64,000 bases of DNA from positions 1 through 64,000 of the forward strand of contig VGRY01000003.1 in assembly GCA_016875195.1 (NCBI GenBank), given 5' to 3'. This document shows positions 33,194 through 41,408 of the stretch, piece by piece; the stretch's first letter is position 1, and each line of letters opens with the position of its first letter. A program made the translations under genes and the position numbers. This DNA comes from Deltaproteobacteria bacterium. Its GTDB lineage: Bacteria > Desulfobacterota > BSN033 > UBA1163. The notes under the pieces are model-generated. The model was not told the DNA's origin. It did not search any database and saw nothing but the letters and a program-made list of their open reading frames with translations.

Positions 33194-33297
33194 TGATTTC
33201 CTGATTTCCTGATATCCTGATTTCCTGATCCCCTGATCCCCTGATACCCTGATTTCCTGATATCCTGATTTCCTGATCCCCTGGTACCCTGACACCC
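33194..33297. repeat. Thirteen-unit octamer tandem repeat
   Basis: Thirteen consecutive 8-base units of the form TGATNNCC (TGATTTCC, TGATATCC, TGATCCCC, TGATACCC; the last two are TGGTACCC and TGACACCC). It ends five bases before the stop of the SDR gene at 33302. Confidence 0.9.
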
Positions 33298-33301
33298 TGC
33301 C

Positions 33302-34042
33302 CTACATATTCCACCCGCCGGAGACTTCCACCTCAGCTCCGGTCATAAAACTGGCCTCATCAGAAACTAAAAAGGCCACCACATTGGCTACCTCTTCTGG
33401 CTGACCTGCCCTTTTAAATGGGGTATTTTCGATGATGATATTTCGATATTTCTCAGCCATTTTGGAAACCGTTGGGGTCAGAATGAAACCCGGCAAAACC
33501 GCGTTGACATTGATTTGATACCTACCCAATTCTCTGGCGACACTCTTTGTCAAACCAAGGATTCCGGCCTTAGCCGTGCTGTAACTGATCTCAGAAACCG
33601 CCCCTCTCTTTCCCCAAACCGAAGAGAGGTTGATGATCTTACCGTAACTCTTTTCGATCATGTAGGGAACAACCGCTTGGATGCAGTTCAATGTCCCTGT
33701 CAGGTGGACACCAAACACCGCGTCCCAATCCTCTTCCTTTGTTTTTAAAAGACTCCCGGGCCGATCAAAACCAGCATTATTGACCAGAATATCAACCCGC
33801 CCGAAGACGCCTATCACTTCTGCAACCATCTGATCTACCTGTCTTCGTTCTGCCACATTCACCCCAAGCAAGAGACATCTTCTCCCAAGGGCTTCGATCT
33901 CTTTCTGGATCTGAACGCCCGTATCACGATTCCATTCCACGACAGCGATATCCGCCCCCTCCTGGGCCATCTTCAGGGCAATACTCCTGCCAATCCCCTG
34001 CCCCGCCCCCGTCACAATCGCTTTCTTATCCCTGAGCCTCAT
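33302..34042 (-). CDS. Short-chain dehydrogenase/reductase
   Basis: A 246-residue classical SDR: cofactor motif TGAGQGIGRS, NNAG, the catalytic Ser in NLSSVWGKRG and Tyr-x3-Lys in YSTAKAG. It oxidises or reduces a hydroxyacyl or oxoacyl compound with NAD(P). AGGAGG at the ATG at 34042 rules out the longer frame. It is the last gene of the bam cluster strand, after bamR and a hairpin, and could act in beta-oxidation after ring cleavage. Exact substrate unknown. Confidence 0.88.
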   Translation of the reverse strand: MRLRDKKAIVTGAGQGIGRSIALKMAQEGADIAVVEWNRDTGVQIQKEIEALGRRCLLLGVNVAERRQVDQMVAEVIGVFGRVDILVNNAGFDRPGSLLKTKEEDWDAVFGVHLTGTLNCIQAVVPYMIEKSYGKIINLSSVWGKRGAVSEISYSTAKAGILGLTKSVARELGRYQINVNAVLPGFILTPTVSKMAEKYRNIIIENTPFKRAGQPEEVANVVAFLVSDEASFMTGAEVEVSGGWNM

Positions 34043-34230
34043 TTTTCCTCCTGAAGAAACTGAACTACCCTCACCTTGAAACCGAGGGGTTTTCACCATC
34101 CCCCAAGGGGAGCACTAAGTCCCCCATCAAAATTTGGCTCACTATATCAAAAAAAGAACACAATGACAATAGTAGTGGGATTGGAGGGAGGCAGGATGGA
34201 GTTTTAAATTATTGAAATTGAAGAAATTGA

Positions 34231-34257
34231 TTTGGGAGGCCAGGAAGGCCTCCCAAA
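34231..34257 (-). terminator. Hairpin after bamR
   Basis: TTTGGGAGGCC and GGCCTCCCAAA, five bases apart, directly after the bamR stop. The T-run beyond it is poor. Confidence 0.55.
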
Positions 34258-34261
34258 CTGA

Positions 34262-35029
34262 TTACTGGTTTTTCCAGGTGGGTTTTCTTTTTTCCAAGAA
34301 AGCCTTGAGGCCTTCGGTGGCATCTTCTGTTTTCATTAAATCATCGAGGTAGATCTTCTCAATATCCCTGAGCCCTTTATCCAAATCATCGTTAAGGCCT
34401 GCAATGGCCGCCTCTTTGGTCAACTTCAAAACGATGCCGCTCAATTTTTTAAACTTCTCAATAAATCCATTCACCTCTTCGCCAAGCGAGGCTTCAGGAA
34501 CGACCTTATTGACCAATCCCAATGTCAGGGCTTCCTGGCTTGTAATCGTATCTCCGGACAGAATCAACTCCATCGCCTTTTTTCGTCCGATCATCCTCGG
34601 TAAAATCAGGGCAGCAATGGGTGGAAAAACGCCGACCTGAATTTCAGGTTGTCCAAATTTCGCCTTTTCCGTGGCAATCACCATGTCGCAATAAAGCGCT
34701 AATTCACAGCCGCCTCCGAGTGCAGCTCCATTGACCACAGCAATGGAGGGAACTTTTAGTTTATCCATGAGCCTGAACATCTTATGAAAGGTCGCGATCA
34801 TTTTTGGCCCAAGATCCCCGAGATGATCCGCCACCTCCACCCCTACGGAAAAAGCTTTTCCTGCGGCTTGAATGAGGAGGAGCTTTAAGTTTTTTTCTTG
34901 CATCAAGCTTTCAATATAGGCATTGAACTCTTCCATCATTTCGAGATTGATCCAGTTAAGCGGAGAACGGTTCAGGGTGATATAAGCCACACCATCTTTT
35001 AATTCCGTCTGAATATGCTTGAAAGCCAT
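34262..35029 (-). CDS. bamR: Cyclohexadienoyl-CoA hydratase (BamR/Dch type)
   Basis: A 255-residue crotonase-family enzyme. GVEVADHLGDLGPKMIATFHKMF resembles dienoyl-CoA hydratases of the benzoyl-CoA path, and GAALGGGCELALYCD is the CoA-binding oxyanion region. It adds water to cyclohexa-1,5-diene-1-carboxyl-CoA to give 6-hydroxycyclohex-1-ene-1-carboxyl-CoA, the substrate of BamQ. BamQ and BamA are encoded just upstream, which makes BamR the likely identity over a general enoyl-CoA hydratase. A terminator separates it from bamA. Confidence 0.8.
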   Translation of the reverse strand: MAFKHIQTELKDGVAYITLNRSPLNWINLEMMEEFNAYIESLMQEKNLKLLLIQAAGKAFSVGVEVADHLGDLGPKMIATFHKMFRLMDKLKVPSIAVVNGAALGGGCELALYCDMVIATEKAKFGQPEIQVGVFPPIAALILPRMIGRKKAMELILSGDTITSQEALTLGLVNKVVPEASLGEEVNGFIEKFKKLSGIVLKLTKEAAIAGLNDDLDKGLRDIEKIYLDDLMKTEDATEGLKAFLEKRKPTWKNQ

Positions 35030-35077
35030 TGTTCCACCTCCATCTAACCCCTATCCTGTTGGGGAAGTATATAGACA

Positions 35078-35205
35078 TTGAAATCCCAATATCCAAATCC
35101 CAAATTCCAAATAATTTCCAATCACCAAATTCCGAAACAAATTCGTTTTGGTCATTCGAAATTCGAATTTGGATATTATTTGGGATTTGGTACTTGGGTA
35201 TTGGT
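35078..35205. repeat. TTCGAA-type inverted repeat element, diverged copy
   Basis: In the 307-base gap between bamR and bamA; words such as AAATTCCGAAACAAATTCG and CGAAATTCGAATTTGG fold back. The rest of the gap holds the terminator at 35268. Confidence 0.6.
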
Positions 35206-35267
35206 GCTTCTGAGACGCAGCCAATATCTTATTGCTATTTTACACACAATTTTATTCACAAGGGGCT

Positions 35268-35313
35268 AAAAAAACACCCTTTGGGCAAGGAAGGTATCCA
35301 AACCCAAAGGGTG
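35268..35313 (-). terminator. Intrinsic terminator after bamA
   Basis: On the minus strand CACCCTTTGGG pairs with CCCAAAGGGTG, followed by seven T. It would reduce or stop transcription from bamA into bamR. Confidence 0.9.
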
Positions 35314-35336
35314 CAGTCTTACACATCTTTTTAACC

Positions 35337-36485
35337 TTATTTGCTTTGGGGTTTGCCTAACACTTCCTCAAAGAAACCTTCATCCATGAGCTTGCCTTCG
35401 GCGATATTCTGACGATACTTGATGAAATCAATCGTGTCGGCTCCGGTGATCTTCTTTGTATTGAAGGCGCCGAATCCGAGGAAAGCCTCGCCCATCATGT
35501 TGGCAGCCAGCCAGTGTCTGTTAATGTTCTTTGTCTGATCCCAGAAGAATTTCTTCTTGTTCCGAATACCATCAATCGACATGATCAGACAACCCGGGAA
35601 GAGGTTGGCAAAGGTCCAGCAAATTCTCTCCACCTCAGCATCGAGTAGGGCGAAATCAAACTCATTGTTCTTCAGTTTATTGTTCACCCACTCTCTCGCT
35701 TTCTTGAATTCGTCTCCGGTCTTCATCTCTCCATAGACAAGGTCGCCATCTTTCACATAGGTTTCAGTAATGACCTGGGGATTTCGAACCCACTGTCCTT
35801 TTTCATCCTTGAGAACGGGAACGCACTTGGAGATGAGGCCCTTACGCCACATCTTATACGCAGACCACATCTCACAGCTGATGCAGCTCCACATGGCATC
35901 CTCGATCGAAAGGAAGAAGGGGAGAAAATCAGAAGCGCCGCCCACCGGAGCGGAGCCGTGCCGGGGGCCTGCCTGTCCTAAAACCGCCAGGTCGGATGCA
36001 ACCGTAAGGTCACATGCTGTCCCAATTTCCTGTCCTCCGGCCACCCTCATCCCATTCACTCTGCAGATGACGGGTTTCTTGCACATGAGGATGGAGTCCA
36101 CCATGTTGTTGAAAAGTTCCATGTAAGCCCCGTATTCCTCGGGCCTCATGCTGTAATACTCCGAATACTCCTTCGTGTTTCCACCAGTACAGAAGGAATA
36201 AGGGCCTGTGCCGGTAAATACAACCGCCACCACCGAACGGTCGGTCGAAGCATTTTCAAACCCAGCAATCACTCCCTTTACCATCTCTGTTGTATAAGAG
36301 TTGTACTGGTTAGGGTTGTTCAGTCTGATCCAGGCATTATAAAGACCGGGGATGACATTCCCCTTGGGATCTTTCAAAGGCCTTTTCTCGTACACCGTGC
36401 ATGGAGCTTCCGTCCCCCAATGCTCGGAACCATAGCGACTATGGTCCTTCATCTCATGCTCTCTTGGCATCCACTTCAATGACAT
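35337..36485 (-). CDS. bamA: 6-oxocyclohex-1-ene-1-carbonyl-CoA hydrolase (BamA)
   Basis: A 382-residue crotonase-family ring-cleaving hydrolase, longer than ordinary enoyl-CoA hydratases by a C-terminal domain. Sequence stretches such as CTGGNTKEYSEYYSMRPEEYG, GMRVAGGQEIGTACDL and GQAGPRHGSAPVGGASDFLP are characteristic of BamA/Oah, the marker of anaerobic aromatic degradation. It adds two waters and opens the ring to 3-hydroxypimeloyl-CoA. GGAGG precedes the ATG. bamQ lies upstream, with a repeat in the 220-base gap. This is among the surest calls in the window. Confidence 0.95.
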   Translation of the reverse strand: MSLKWMPREHEMKDHSRYGSEHWGTEAPCTVYEKRPLKDPKGNVIPGLYNAWIRLNNPNQYNSYTTEMVKGVIAGFENASTDRSVVAVVFTGTGPYSFCTGGNTKEYSEYYSMRPEEYGAYMELFNNMVDSILMCKKPVICRVNGMRVAGGQEIGTACDLTVASDLAVLGQAGPRHGSAPVGGASDFLPFFLSIEDAMWSCISCEMWSAYKMWRKGLISKCVPVLKDEKGQWVRNPQVITETYVKDGDLVYGEMKTGDEFKKAREWVNNKLKNNEFDFALLDAEVERICWTFANLFPGCLIMSIDGIRNKKKFFWDQTKNINRHWLAANMMGEAFLGFGAFNTKKITGADTIDFIKYRQNIAEGKLMDEGFFEEVLGKPQSK

Positions 36486-36555
36486 AAAAAAACCTCCTCT
36501 CTTTTTTTTAATATCAGTAATCTAAGGTTAATTTAGAAATGACTTCCTCCTCATA

Positions 36556-36692
36556 AAATCCGAATATCGGGCGAAGCGTCCTCTTAGGACCAATCCGAAA
36601 CAAATCCGAAATTTCAAATTATCTAAACTCTTCTTATTCTCTTTTTTAAATTTTGAACATTCGATATTGTTTCGAAATTCGTGCTTCGAATT
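36556..36692. repeat. TTCGAA-type inverted repeat element with nested hairpin
   Basis: Between bamA and bamQ. Carries the same GGCGAAGCGTCC...GGACC insert as the copy at 21143, with one changed loop base. Confidence 0.75.
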
Positions 36693-36705
36693 TAGAATTT
36701 CTTTC

Positions 36706-37815
36706 TCAAAAATCGGGTGTAAGAACGATTCTCTTTTCCGGAGAACCGGCTTTGTGAACTTCATCAAAAACAGATGCGATCTGGCTCATGGGCCGGGTTT
36801 CCACAAATGGCGCGATATCGATCTTCTTAGCCAGAACCATATCGAGAACGATCGGGTAATATTCTGGCAGACAACCCCAGGTACCAAGAATGTCCGCATC
36901 GAAGGCCATCAACCGTGACAACATATATTCATTCTTTGCCATCCCAAATCCGACCACAACAAGTTTCCCGGTGAAGGAAAGAAGTTCCAGAGCAAGGTCC
37001 TGTCCTGCTTTGGTTCCACTCACCTCGAAAATCTTCCAGCCAAAACCCGCCTCCAGGCCGTTCTTCTTGCAGATATCTCGAAATTCATTTCTAATATCCT
37101 TGATCTGTTTGTCCTGGGAGCTGATCACAAAATCCGCCCCGTACTTTAAGGCTCTCTGCAATTTTCCAGGATTTCGTGCAATTCCGATGACGGCCTTTGC
37201 GCCAAGGGCTTTGAGTGTCTGGGCTACATAAACACCCACTCCTCCGGTGACGCCGATAACGATGACATTGTCACCTGGCTGGAGATCCGCTCTTTTAGCG
37301 GCTTGATAGGGCGTGGTCGCCGCATCAGCCACGACCGCTAAATGTTCCAGAGGGATACTGCCGCGGTTTCTCACCTCACAGAGATCAATCGAAGGAACAG
37401 GGATGTGGCTCGAAAACCCCCCATAAATCCCCAGGCTGTTTCCCGGCATCTTCTGAACCAGGCAGCGATTTCCTCTGCCGGTCTTGCAGAGATAACATTT
37501 CCGGCAGGGCATAACTGCAGGGACAATCACCTCTTTGCCCATCCACTTCTCGTCGCCTGCCACTACCGTTCCGCTGATCTCATGTCCAAGGGTCAGAGGC
37601 GGCTTCTGGACCGTGGGGACGCCATCATAAAAGTACCCGAGGTCCGTATGGCAAACCCCACAACCTGCCACCTTCACCAGAACCTCATCCGCTGCCAACG
37701 CAGGAACAGGGATGGAAGCCTTCTCCAACTTACCCGGTTTGATCTCACCTGTCTCCTTATCCTTGCTTGTTGGCTGCACCATCTGCCATGTTTGAATCTT
37801 TTCCGGTACTGACAT
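36706..37815 (-). CDS. bamQ: 6-hydroxycyclohex-1-ene-1-carbonyl-CoA dehydrogenase (BamQ/Had)
   Basis: A 369-residue zinc-dependent medium-chain dehydrogenase: catalytic zinc GCGVCHTD and GHEISG, structural zinc CRKCYLCKTGRGNRC, and a Rossmann start VIGVTGGVGVY. It oxidises the hydroxy-dienoyl-CoA product to 6-oxocyclohex-1-ene-1-carboxyl-CoA, the BamA substrate. Its place between an SDR and bamA, in the same direction, is the usual arrangement in aromatic degraders. Confidence 0.9.
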   Translation of the reverse strand: MSVPEKIQTWQMVQPTSKDKETGEIKPGKLEKASIPVPALAADEVLVKVAGCGVCHTDLGYFYDGVPTVQKPPLTLGHEISGTVVAGDEKWMGKEVIVPAVMPCRKCYLCKTGRGNRCLVQKMPGNSLGIYGGFSSHIPVPSIDLCEVRNRGSIPLEHLAVVADAATTPYQAAKRADLQPGDNVIVIGVTGGVGVYVAQTLKALGAKAVIGIARNPGKLQRALKYGADFVISSQDKQIKDIRNEFRDICKKNGLEAGFGWKIFEVSGTKAGQDLALELLSFTGKLVVVGFGMAKNEYMLSRLMAFDADILGTWGCLPEYYPIVLDMVLAKKIDIAPFVETRPMSQIASVFDEVHKAGSPEKRIVLTPDF

Positions 37816-37840
37816 TCACTTCACCCCCTTCTTTTTTTTA

Positions 37841-37975
37841 AAATCCGAAATTCGAATATCGAAATCCGAAACAAATTCAAATTTTCAAATGTCTTAAACT
37901 TTTAACTATTTTTGAACATTTGTAATTTGGTCATTAGATATTGTTTCGAAATTCGGATTTCGTGCTTCGAGTTTC
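37841..37975. repeat. TTCGAA-type inverted repeat element, uninterrupted copy
   Basis: A clean copy without nested inserts: CCGAATATCGAAATCCGAAAC at the left, TTCGAAATTCGGATTTCG at the right. Useful as the reference form. Confidence 0.8.
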
Positions 37976-37982
37976 ATCCTTA

Positions 37983-38738
37983 TCACGTCATTCCCAGTCC
38001 GCCGTCCACGCAGATGAGCTGGCCTGTGATGTAGCTTCCCTCATCCGACGCCAGAAAGACAAAGGTCGGAGCAACCTCCTCTGGCTCAGCGAATCGGCCT
38101 AATAAAACTCTTCCTGTATAAATCGCCATCAATTTGGGGTCGGATTTAACCTTATCGAACATTTCAGTACTCACATACCCCGGTTGGACGACATTCACCG
38201 TAATCCCAAACCCTGCCAATTCCCTTGCTGCGGATTTGGTCAGGGCGACGATCCCTCCCTTTGCCGAGCTGTAGTTGATCTGCCCCTTTGTCCCCCACAA
38301 TCCTGCCGAAGAAGTGACATTGATGATCCTTCCGTACTTTCTCTCCATCATATATTTTGATGCGAGCTGAGTGCACAGGAACGGACCTTTGAGCTGGATG
38401 TCGATGACCTCATCCCATTGTTCCTCTGACATTTTGTAAAGCATATTCGGTCTTGAGACCCCTGCATTGTTGACCAGAATATCGATCTTTCCGAAATGGT
38501 CAATGCATGTGTTGATGATCTTCTCCGCTTCGGCCTTAACTGCCACATTGCCTTTCACGGCAACAGCCTTTCGGCCCATCTTTCCAACCAGTTCCACCAC
38601 TTCTTGAGCGGGCTTGTCCTGTGACGCATAGTTGACAATCACATCCGCCCCTTCCTTTGCATAGGCAAGGCAGATCGCCCTTCCAATGCCTCTTCCCCCG
38701 CCCGTGACAACAGCGGCTTTACCTTCTAATCTACCCAT
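37983..38738 (-). CDS. FabG-like short-chain dehydrogenase
   Basis: A 251-residue SDR with TGGGRGIGRA, NNAGVSRP, the catalytic NVTSSAGLWG and Tyr-x3-Lys (YSSAKGG), and the FabG-like ending GQLICVDGGLGMT. It probably oxidises a 3-hydroxyacyl-CoA, or reduces the 3-oxo form, in the bam pathway. The next gene upstream (GNAT) ends 30 bases away on the same strand. Confidence 0.88.
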   Translation of the reverse strand: MGRLEGKAAVVTGGGRGIGRAICLAYAKEGADVIVNYASQDKPAQEVVELVGKMGRKAVAVKGNVAVKAEAEKIINTCIDHFGKIDILVNNAGVSRPNMLYKMSEEQWDEVIDIQLKGPFLCTQLASKYMMERKYGRIINVTSSAGLWGTKGQINYSSAKGGIVALTKSAARELAGFGITVNVVQPGYVSTEMFDKVKSDPKLMAIYTGRVLLGRFAEPEEVAPTFVFLASDEGSYITGQLICVDGGLGMT

Positions 38739-38768
38739 CTGCTTCCTCCGTCGATTAGAGCCTCGATC

Positions 38769-39224
38769 CTACTCGACCTTCAGCTCCAGGTTGATCATAT
38801 CTCCTCCTCTTGTAAAACCCATATCCCTGAAAAACTTGAGGAGGTCCCAATCGTTCCAATTCACCAGGGTATAGATGACGCTGACGCCGATCGCCTTCAA
38901 ATTCTTAACAAACTCCTGACTCAACTTTCTCGCCACACCCTTATGTTGGTAGTCCGGATCGACTCCGATGATGGTGAGCCATCCGGTCGTATCGGGAACG
39001 CCGAATTCCCATCCACTCACCTCTCCAACCACAAACCCAATCACCTTCCCCCCAAATTCAGCTACCAGGGAGGACAACGGATAGACCGTATTCTGAGTGA
39101 CGAGGTTATTCCAGTAATCGGGCCGCAATTTTCCAATAACCTTGAGATCGATCTCGACAATCGCACCTAGATCTCCGGTTGTCATCGGCCGTATCGTTAC
39201 CCGGGTTAAAAAATCGTCATCCAT
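38769..39224 (-). CDS. GNAT-family N-acetyltransferase
   Basis: A 151-residue GNAT protein; the acetyl-CoA pyrophosphate loop is DPDYQHKGVARKL. It acetylates an unknown amine or protein lysine. Its place in the catabolic cluster suggests it could modify one of the acyl-CoA enzymes, as known for lysine acetyltransferases acting on AMP-forming acyl-CoA ligases, but no ligase is present here, so this is only a guess. Confidence 0.85.
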   Translation of the reverse strand: MDDDFLTRVTIRPMTTGDLGAIVEIDLKVIGKLRPDYWNNLVTQNTVYPLSSLVAEFGGKVIGFVVGEVSGWEFGVPDTTGWLTIIGVDPDYQHKGVARKLSQEFVKNLKAIGVSVIYTLVNWNDWDLLKFFRDMGFTRGGDMINLELKVE

Positions 39225-39248
39225 CGTTCTGGTTTCGTCCCCCTTCTC

Positions 39249-39464
39249 CTATTCAATCACTGCGATGACTGCTTCTGCTTCAACTTCCTGCCCCGGGGCA
39301 ACACAGACTTCTTTAATGGTTCCGGTGGCTGGCGCCACAATCGGCATCTCCATCTTCATCGCTTCCAAGACTGCCACCTGATCATCCTCTTTCACCTGAT
39401 CTCCCATTTTCACGGAAACTGCAACAATCTTACCTACCATTGGCACTGTTACGGGTGTACCCAT
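39249..39464 (-). CDS. Biotin carboxyl carrier (biotin/lipoyl attachment) protein
   Basis: A 71-residue single-domain biotinyl protein; the acceptor is Lys37 in EAMKMEM, flanked by the usual hammerhead strands. It acts as the mobile carrier of a carboxylase or decarboxylase. In aromatic degraders a small biotin carrier usually belongs to glutaconyl-CoA decarboxylase or a pyruvate/acyl-CoA carboxylase, but no carboxyltransferase or biotin carboxylase gene is in the window, so the partner must be elsewhere. Confidence 0.92.
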   Translation of the reverse strand: MGTPVTVPMVGKIVAVSVKMGDQVKEDDQVAVLEAMKMEMPIVAPATGTIKEVCVAPGQEVEAEAVIAVIE

Positions 39465-39492
39465 AAGACAAACCTCCTCTGATGTACCGATG

Positions 39493-40638
39493 TTATTTTA
39501 GACCCAGCACGCTTCGTGCGATAATCATCTTCTGAACGTTGGATGTCCCTTCCACGATCTGATAGGACTTGGCATCGCGATAAAGTCTTTCAACAGGATA
39601 CTCACTCGAAAAACCATAAGAGCCAAAAATTTTGACAGCCGCATTCGCTGCCCGGACTGCTACTTCTGCCGCATAGAACTTTGCGCTGGAGATCTCAATC
39701 GTGTTCCTCTGTCCCCGGTCTCTATTCCACGCTGCCCGGTAAACTAAAAACCTTGCTGCCTCTTCCTCAACAAACATTTCGGCAATCTGTTCTTGAATCA
39801 TCTGAAAATTTGCAATGGGTGTTCCAAACTGCTCTCTCTCGTTGGCGTAACGGACGGAATGCTCTTTGCAAGCCCTTGCCACGCCAACCGCCCTCGAAGC
39901 ACAGGATAGTCTCGTATTGTCCAGCATGAACATACAGATCTTAAACCCATCCCCCTTCTGTCCCACGAGACTGTCTTTCGGCAGTTTGACATTGTCAAAA
40001 TAAATCTCGCCGGTGGGCGCACAGTGAAGTCCCAGCTTTGTCTCAATCGCTTTCTGGGTCACTCCCGGGAGATGCATATCAACGAGGAACGCCGATATCC
40101 CCCGATGTTTCAGCGACCGGTCCGTATAGGCATAGACAATCCCAAGATCTGCCACTGGAACTCCTGAGATCCACATCTTGCTTCCGTTGAGGATAAAACA
40201 ATCTTCTTTTTCTTCGGCAACGCTCTTCATCGAAGCTACATCAGAACCGGAATTTGCCTCAGTGATGGCAAAACAGCCAAAGAGGTCGGCATTGATCAAT
40301 TTGGGAATATATTTTTCTTTCTGTGCCTCTGACCCGAAGTTGAGAACGACGGACTGGATGGAATTCATCTGAAGATTGAAAGGAAGACCCCAGGAGGGAG
40401 AAACTCTTGCGATCTCTTCTGCCATAATCGAGGCTGCAAGATATCCGGTCTCATTTCCGCCATATTTCTCCGGTGCAATACAGCCGAAGAATCCAAGGTT
40501 TGCCATCTCTTTGACGATCTCTTTCCGAAAACGATGCTCTTTTTCATCTTCTTCCATGGTGGGAGCAATCTTCTTTTCGGCAAAGTTTTTTGCCATATCC
40601 CGCATTGCTTGTTGTTCATCTGACAATAAAAAATCCAT
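39493..40638 (-). CDS. Acyl-CoA dehydrogenase
   Basis: A 381-residue flavoprotein with the three acyl-CoA dehydrogenase domains; signatures CFAITEANSGSDVASM (FAD site) and the C-terminal EGTSNVQK, whose Glu is the usual catalytic base. It would dehydrogenate an acyl-CoA intermediate, for example pimeloyl- or glutaryl-CoA, or a cyclohexanoyl-CoA, passing electrons to ETF. The ATG at 40638 follows GGGAGG; a start 11 codons earlier is not needed. First gene of the minus-strand catabolic cluster, behind a strong promoter. Confidence 0.9.
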   Translation of the reverse strand: MDFLLSDEQQAMRDMAKNFAEKKIAPTMEEDEKEHRFRKEIVKEMANLGFFGCIAPEKYGGNETGYLAASIMAEEIARVSPSWGLPFNLQMNSIQSVVLNFGSEAQKEKYIPKLINADLFGCFAITEANSGSDVASMKSVAEEKEDCFILNGSKMWISGVPVADLGIVYAYTDRSLKHRGISAFLVDMHLPGVTQKAIETKLGLHCAPTGEIYFDNVKLPKDSLVGQKGDGFKICMFMLDNTRLSCASRAVGVARACKEHSVRYANEREQFGTPIANFQMIQEQIAEMFVEEEAARFLVYRAAWNRDRGQRNTIEISSAKFYAAEVAVRAANAAVKIFGSYGFSSEYPVERLYRDAKSYQIVEGTSNVQKMIIARSVLGLK

Positions 40639-40671
40639 AGAACCAACCTCCCTCCCGATTAGATTGTGCAA

Positions 40672-40700
40672 TTTATAACAAACGCACTATTCATTGTCAA
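40672..40700 (-). promoter_or_regulatory. Promoter of the bam/beta-oxidation cluster
   Basis: TTGACA, 17 bases, TATAAA on the minus strand, 34 bases before the acyl-CoA dehydrogenase start. One message could run through the SDR, bamQ and bamA to the terminator at 35268. Confidence 0.75.
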
Positions 40701-40777
40701 GATAATTTTATTTCCTCTTTGATAACTATTAGTTAGAATGTTTTTTGTCACTTCGTGAAAGTCTATTCCAAACCAAA

Positions 40778-40924
40778 CCCCGTTAGAAAGTTTTCGAATA
40801 CCCAACAGGATAGCTAACACCGGGCTTTAAACTACCGTGTCTCGCTCAAAACTCATTCCCGTCGTAAACCCCAATAATAAAGCTAAGCTCCGCACGGGGT
40901 AACCAACTGGGCTTTCTAACGGGG
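40778..40924. mobile_element. MITE-like element, terminal repeat CCCCGTTAGAAA, copy 2
   Basis: 147 bases bounded by CCCCGTTAGAAAG and CTTTCTAACGGGG, lying between the acyl-CoA dehydrogenase promoter and ruvX. The interior is unlike copies 1 and 3 and holds a second, weaker dyad. Nothing else is seen in the 329-base gap. Confidence 0.85.
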
Positions 40925-40967
40925 TAAACTATTGACAATAATGACCTTAATAAGCGATAAAAAGTTC

Positions 40968-41408
40968 ATGCGAATGATGGGACTCGATGTTGGGTCAAAA
41001 ACGATCGGAGTAGCTATCAGCGACGAACTCGGGTTAACAGCTCAGGGTCTTAAAATAATCCAACGAAAGGCAATGGAAGATGATTTCAAAGAGCTTTGTA
41101 CCATCATCTCCCAATTTATGATCGAGAAGATTATTGTTGGCCTTCCGATCAACCTCGACGGCACACTGGGCAGGCAAGCAGACACCATTTTGGAATGGAT
41201 TAACCGGTTCAAAGATAGAACATCCATCCCCGTGGAAACATGGGATGAAAGATTTTCTACGGTCCAAGCTTCAAGAACCTTACTCGAAGCCGACCTTTCC
41301 AGAAAAAAAAGAAAGAAAGTGATCGATAAATTGGCCGCTGTCCTCATCCTCCAGGGATACCTTGATCAGGCTCGGAGAAGAGATGATGGGTTTACTGCTT
41401 CGGCATAA
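40968..41408 (+). CDS. ruvX: RuvX/YqgF putative Holliday-junction resolvase
   Basis: A 146-residue RNase H-fold protein with the family's start MGLDVGSKTIGVAIS, the acidic Asp at strand one, a central VGLPINLDGT and WDERFSTVQA near the C-terminus. It is the family nuclease linked to pre-16S rRNA processing or junction resolution. The ATG at 40968 matches the usual start; an earlier one at 40941 lacks homology. It overlaps mltG by 26 bases. Confidence 0.92.
   Translation: MRMMGLDVGSKTIGVAISDELGLTAQGLKIIQRKAMEDDFKELCTIISQFMIEKIIVGLPINLDGTLGRQADTILEWINRFKDRTSIPVETWDERFSTVQASRTLLEADLSRKKRKKVIDKLAAVLILQGYLDQARRRDDGFTASA

Noticed and set aside
33194..33297. Possible CRISPR array
   Set aside because: The unit is only 8 bases with no spacers; it is a simple tandem repeat. 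No cas gene lies near.
35337..36485. Annotation of bamA as an ordinary enoyl-CoA hydratase
   Set aside because: The protein is about 120 residues longer than ordinary hydratases and has BamA-specific stretches.
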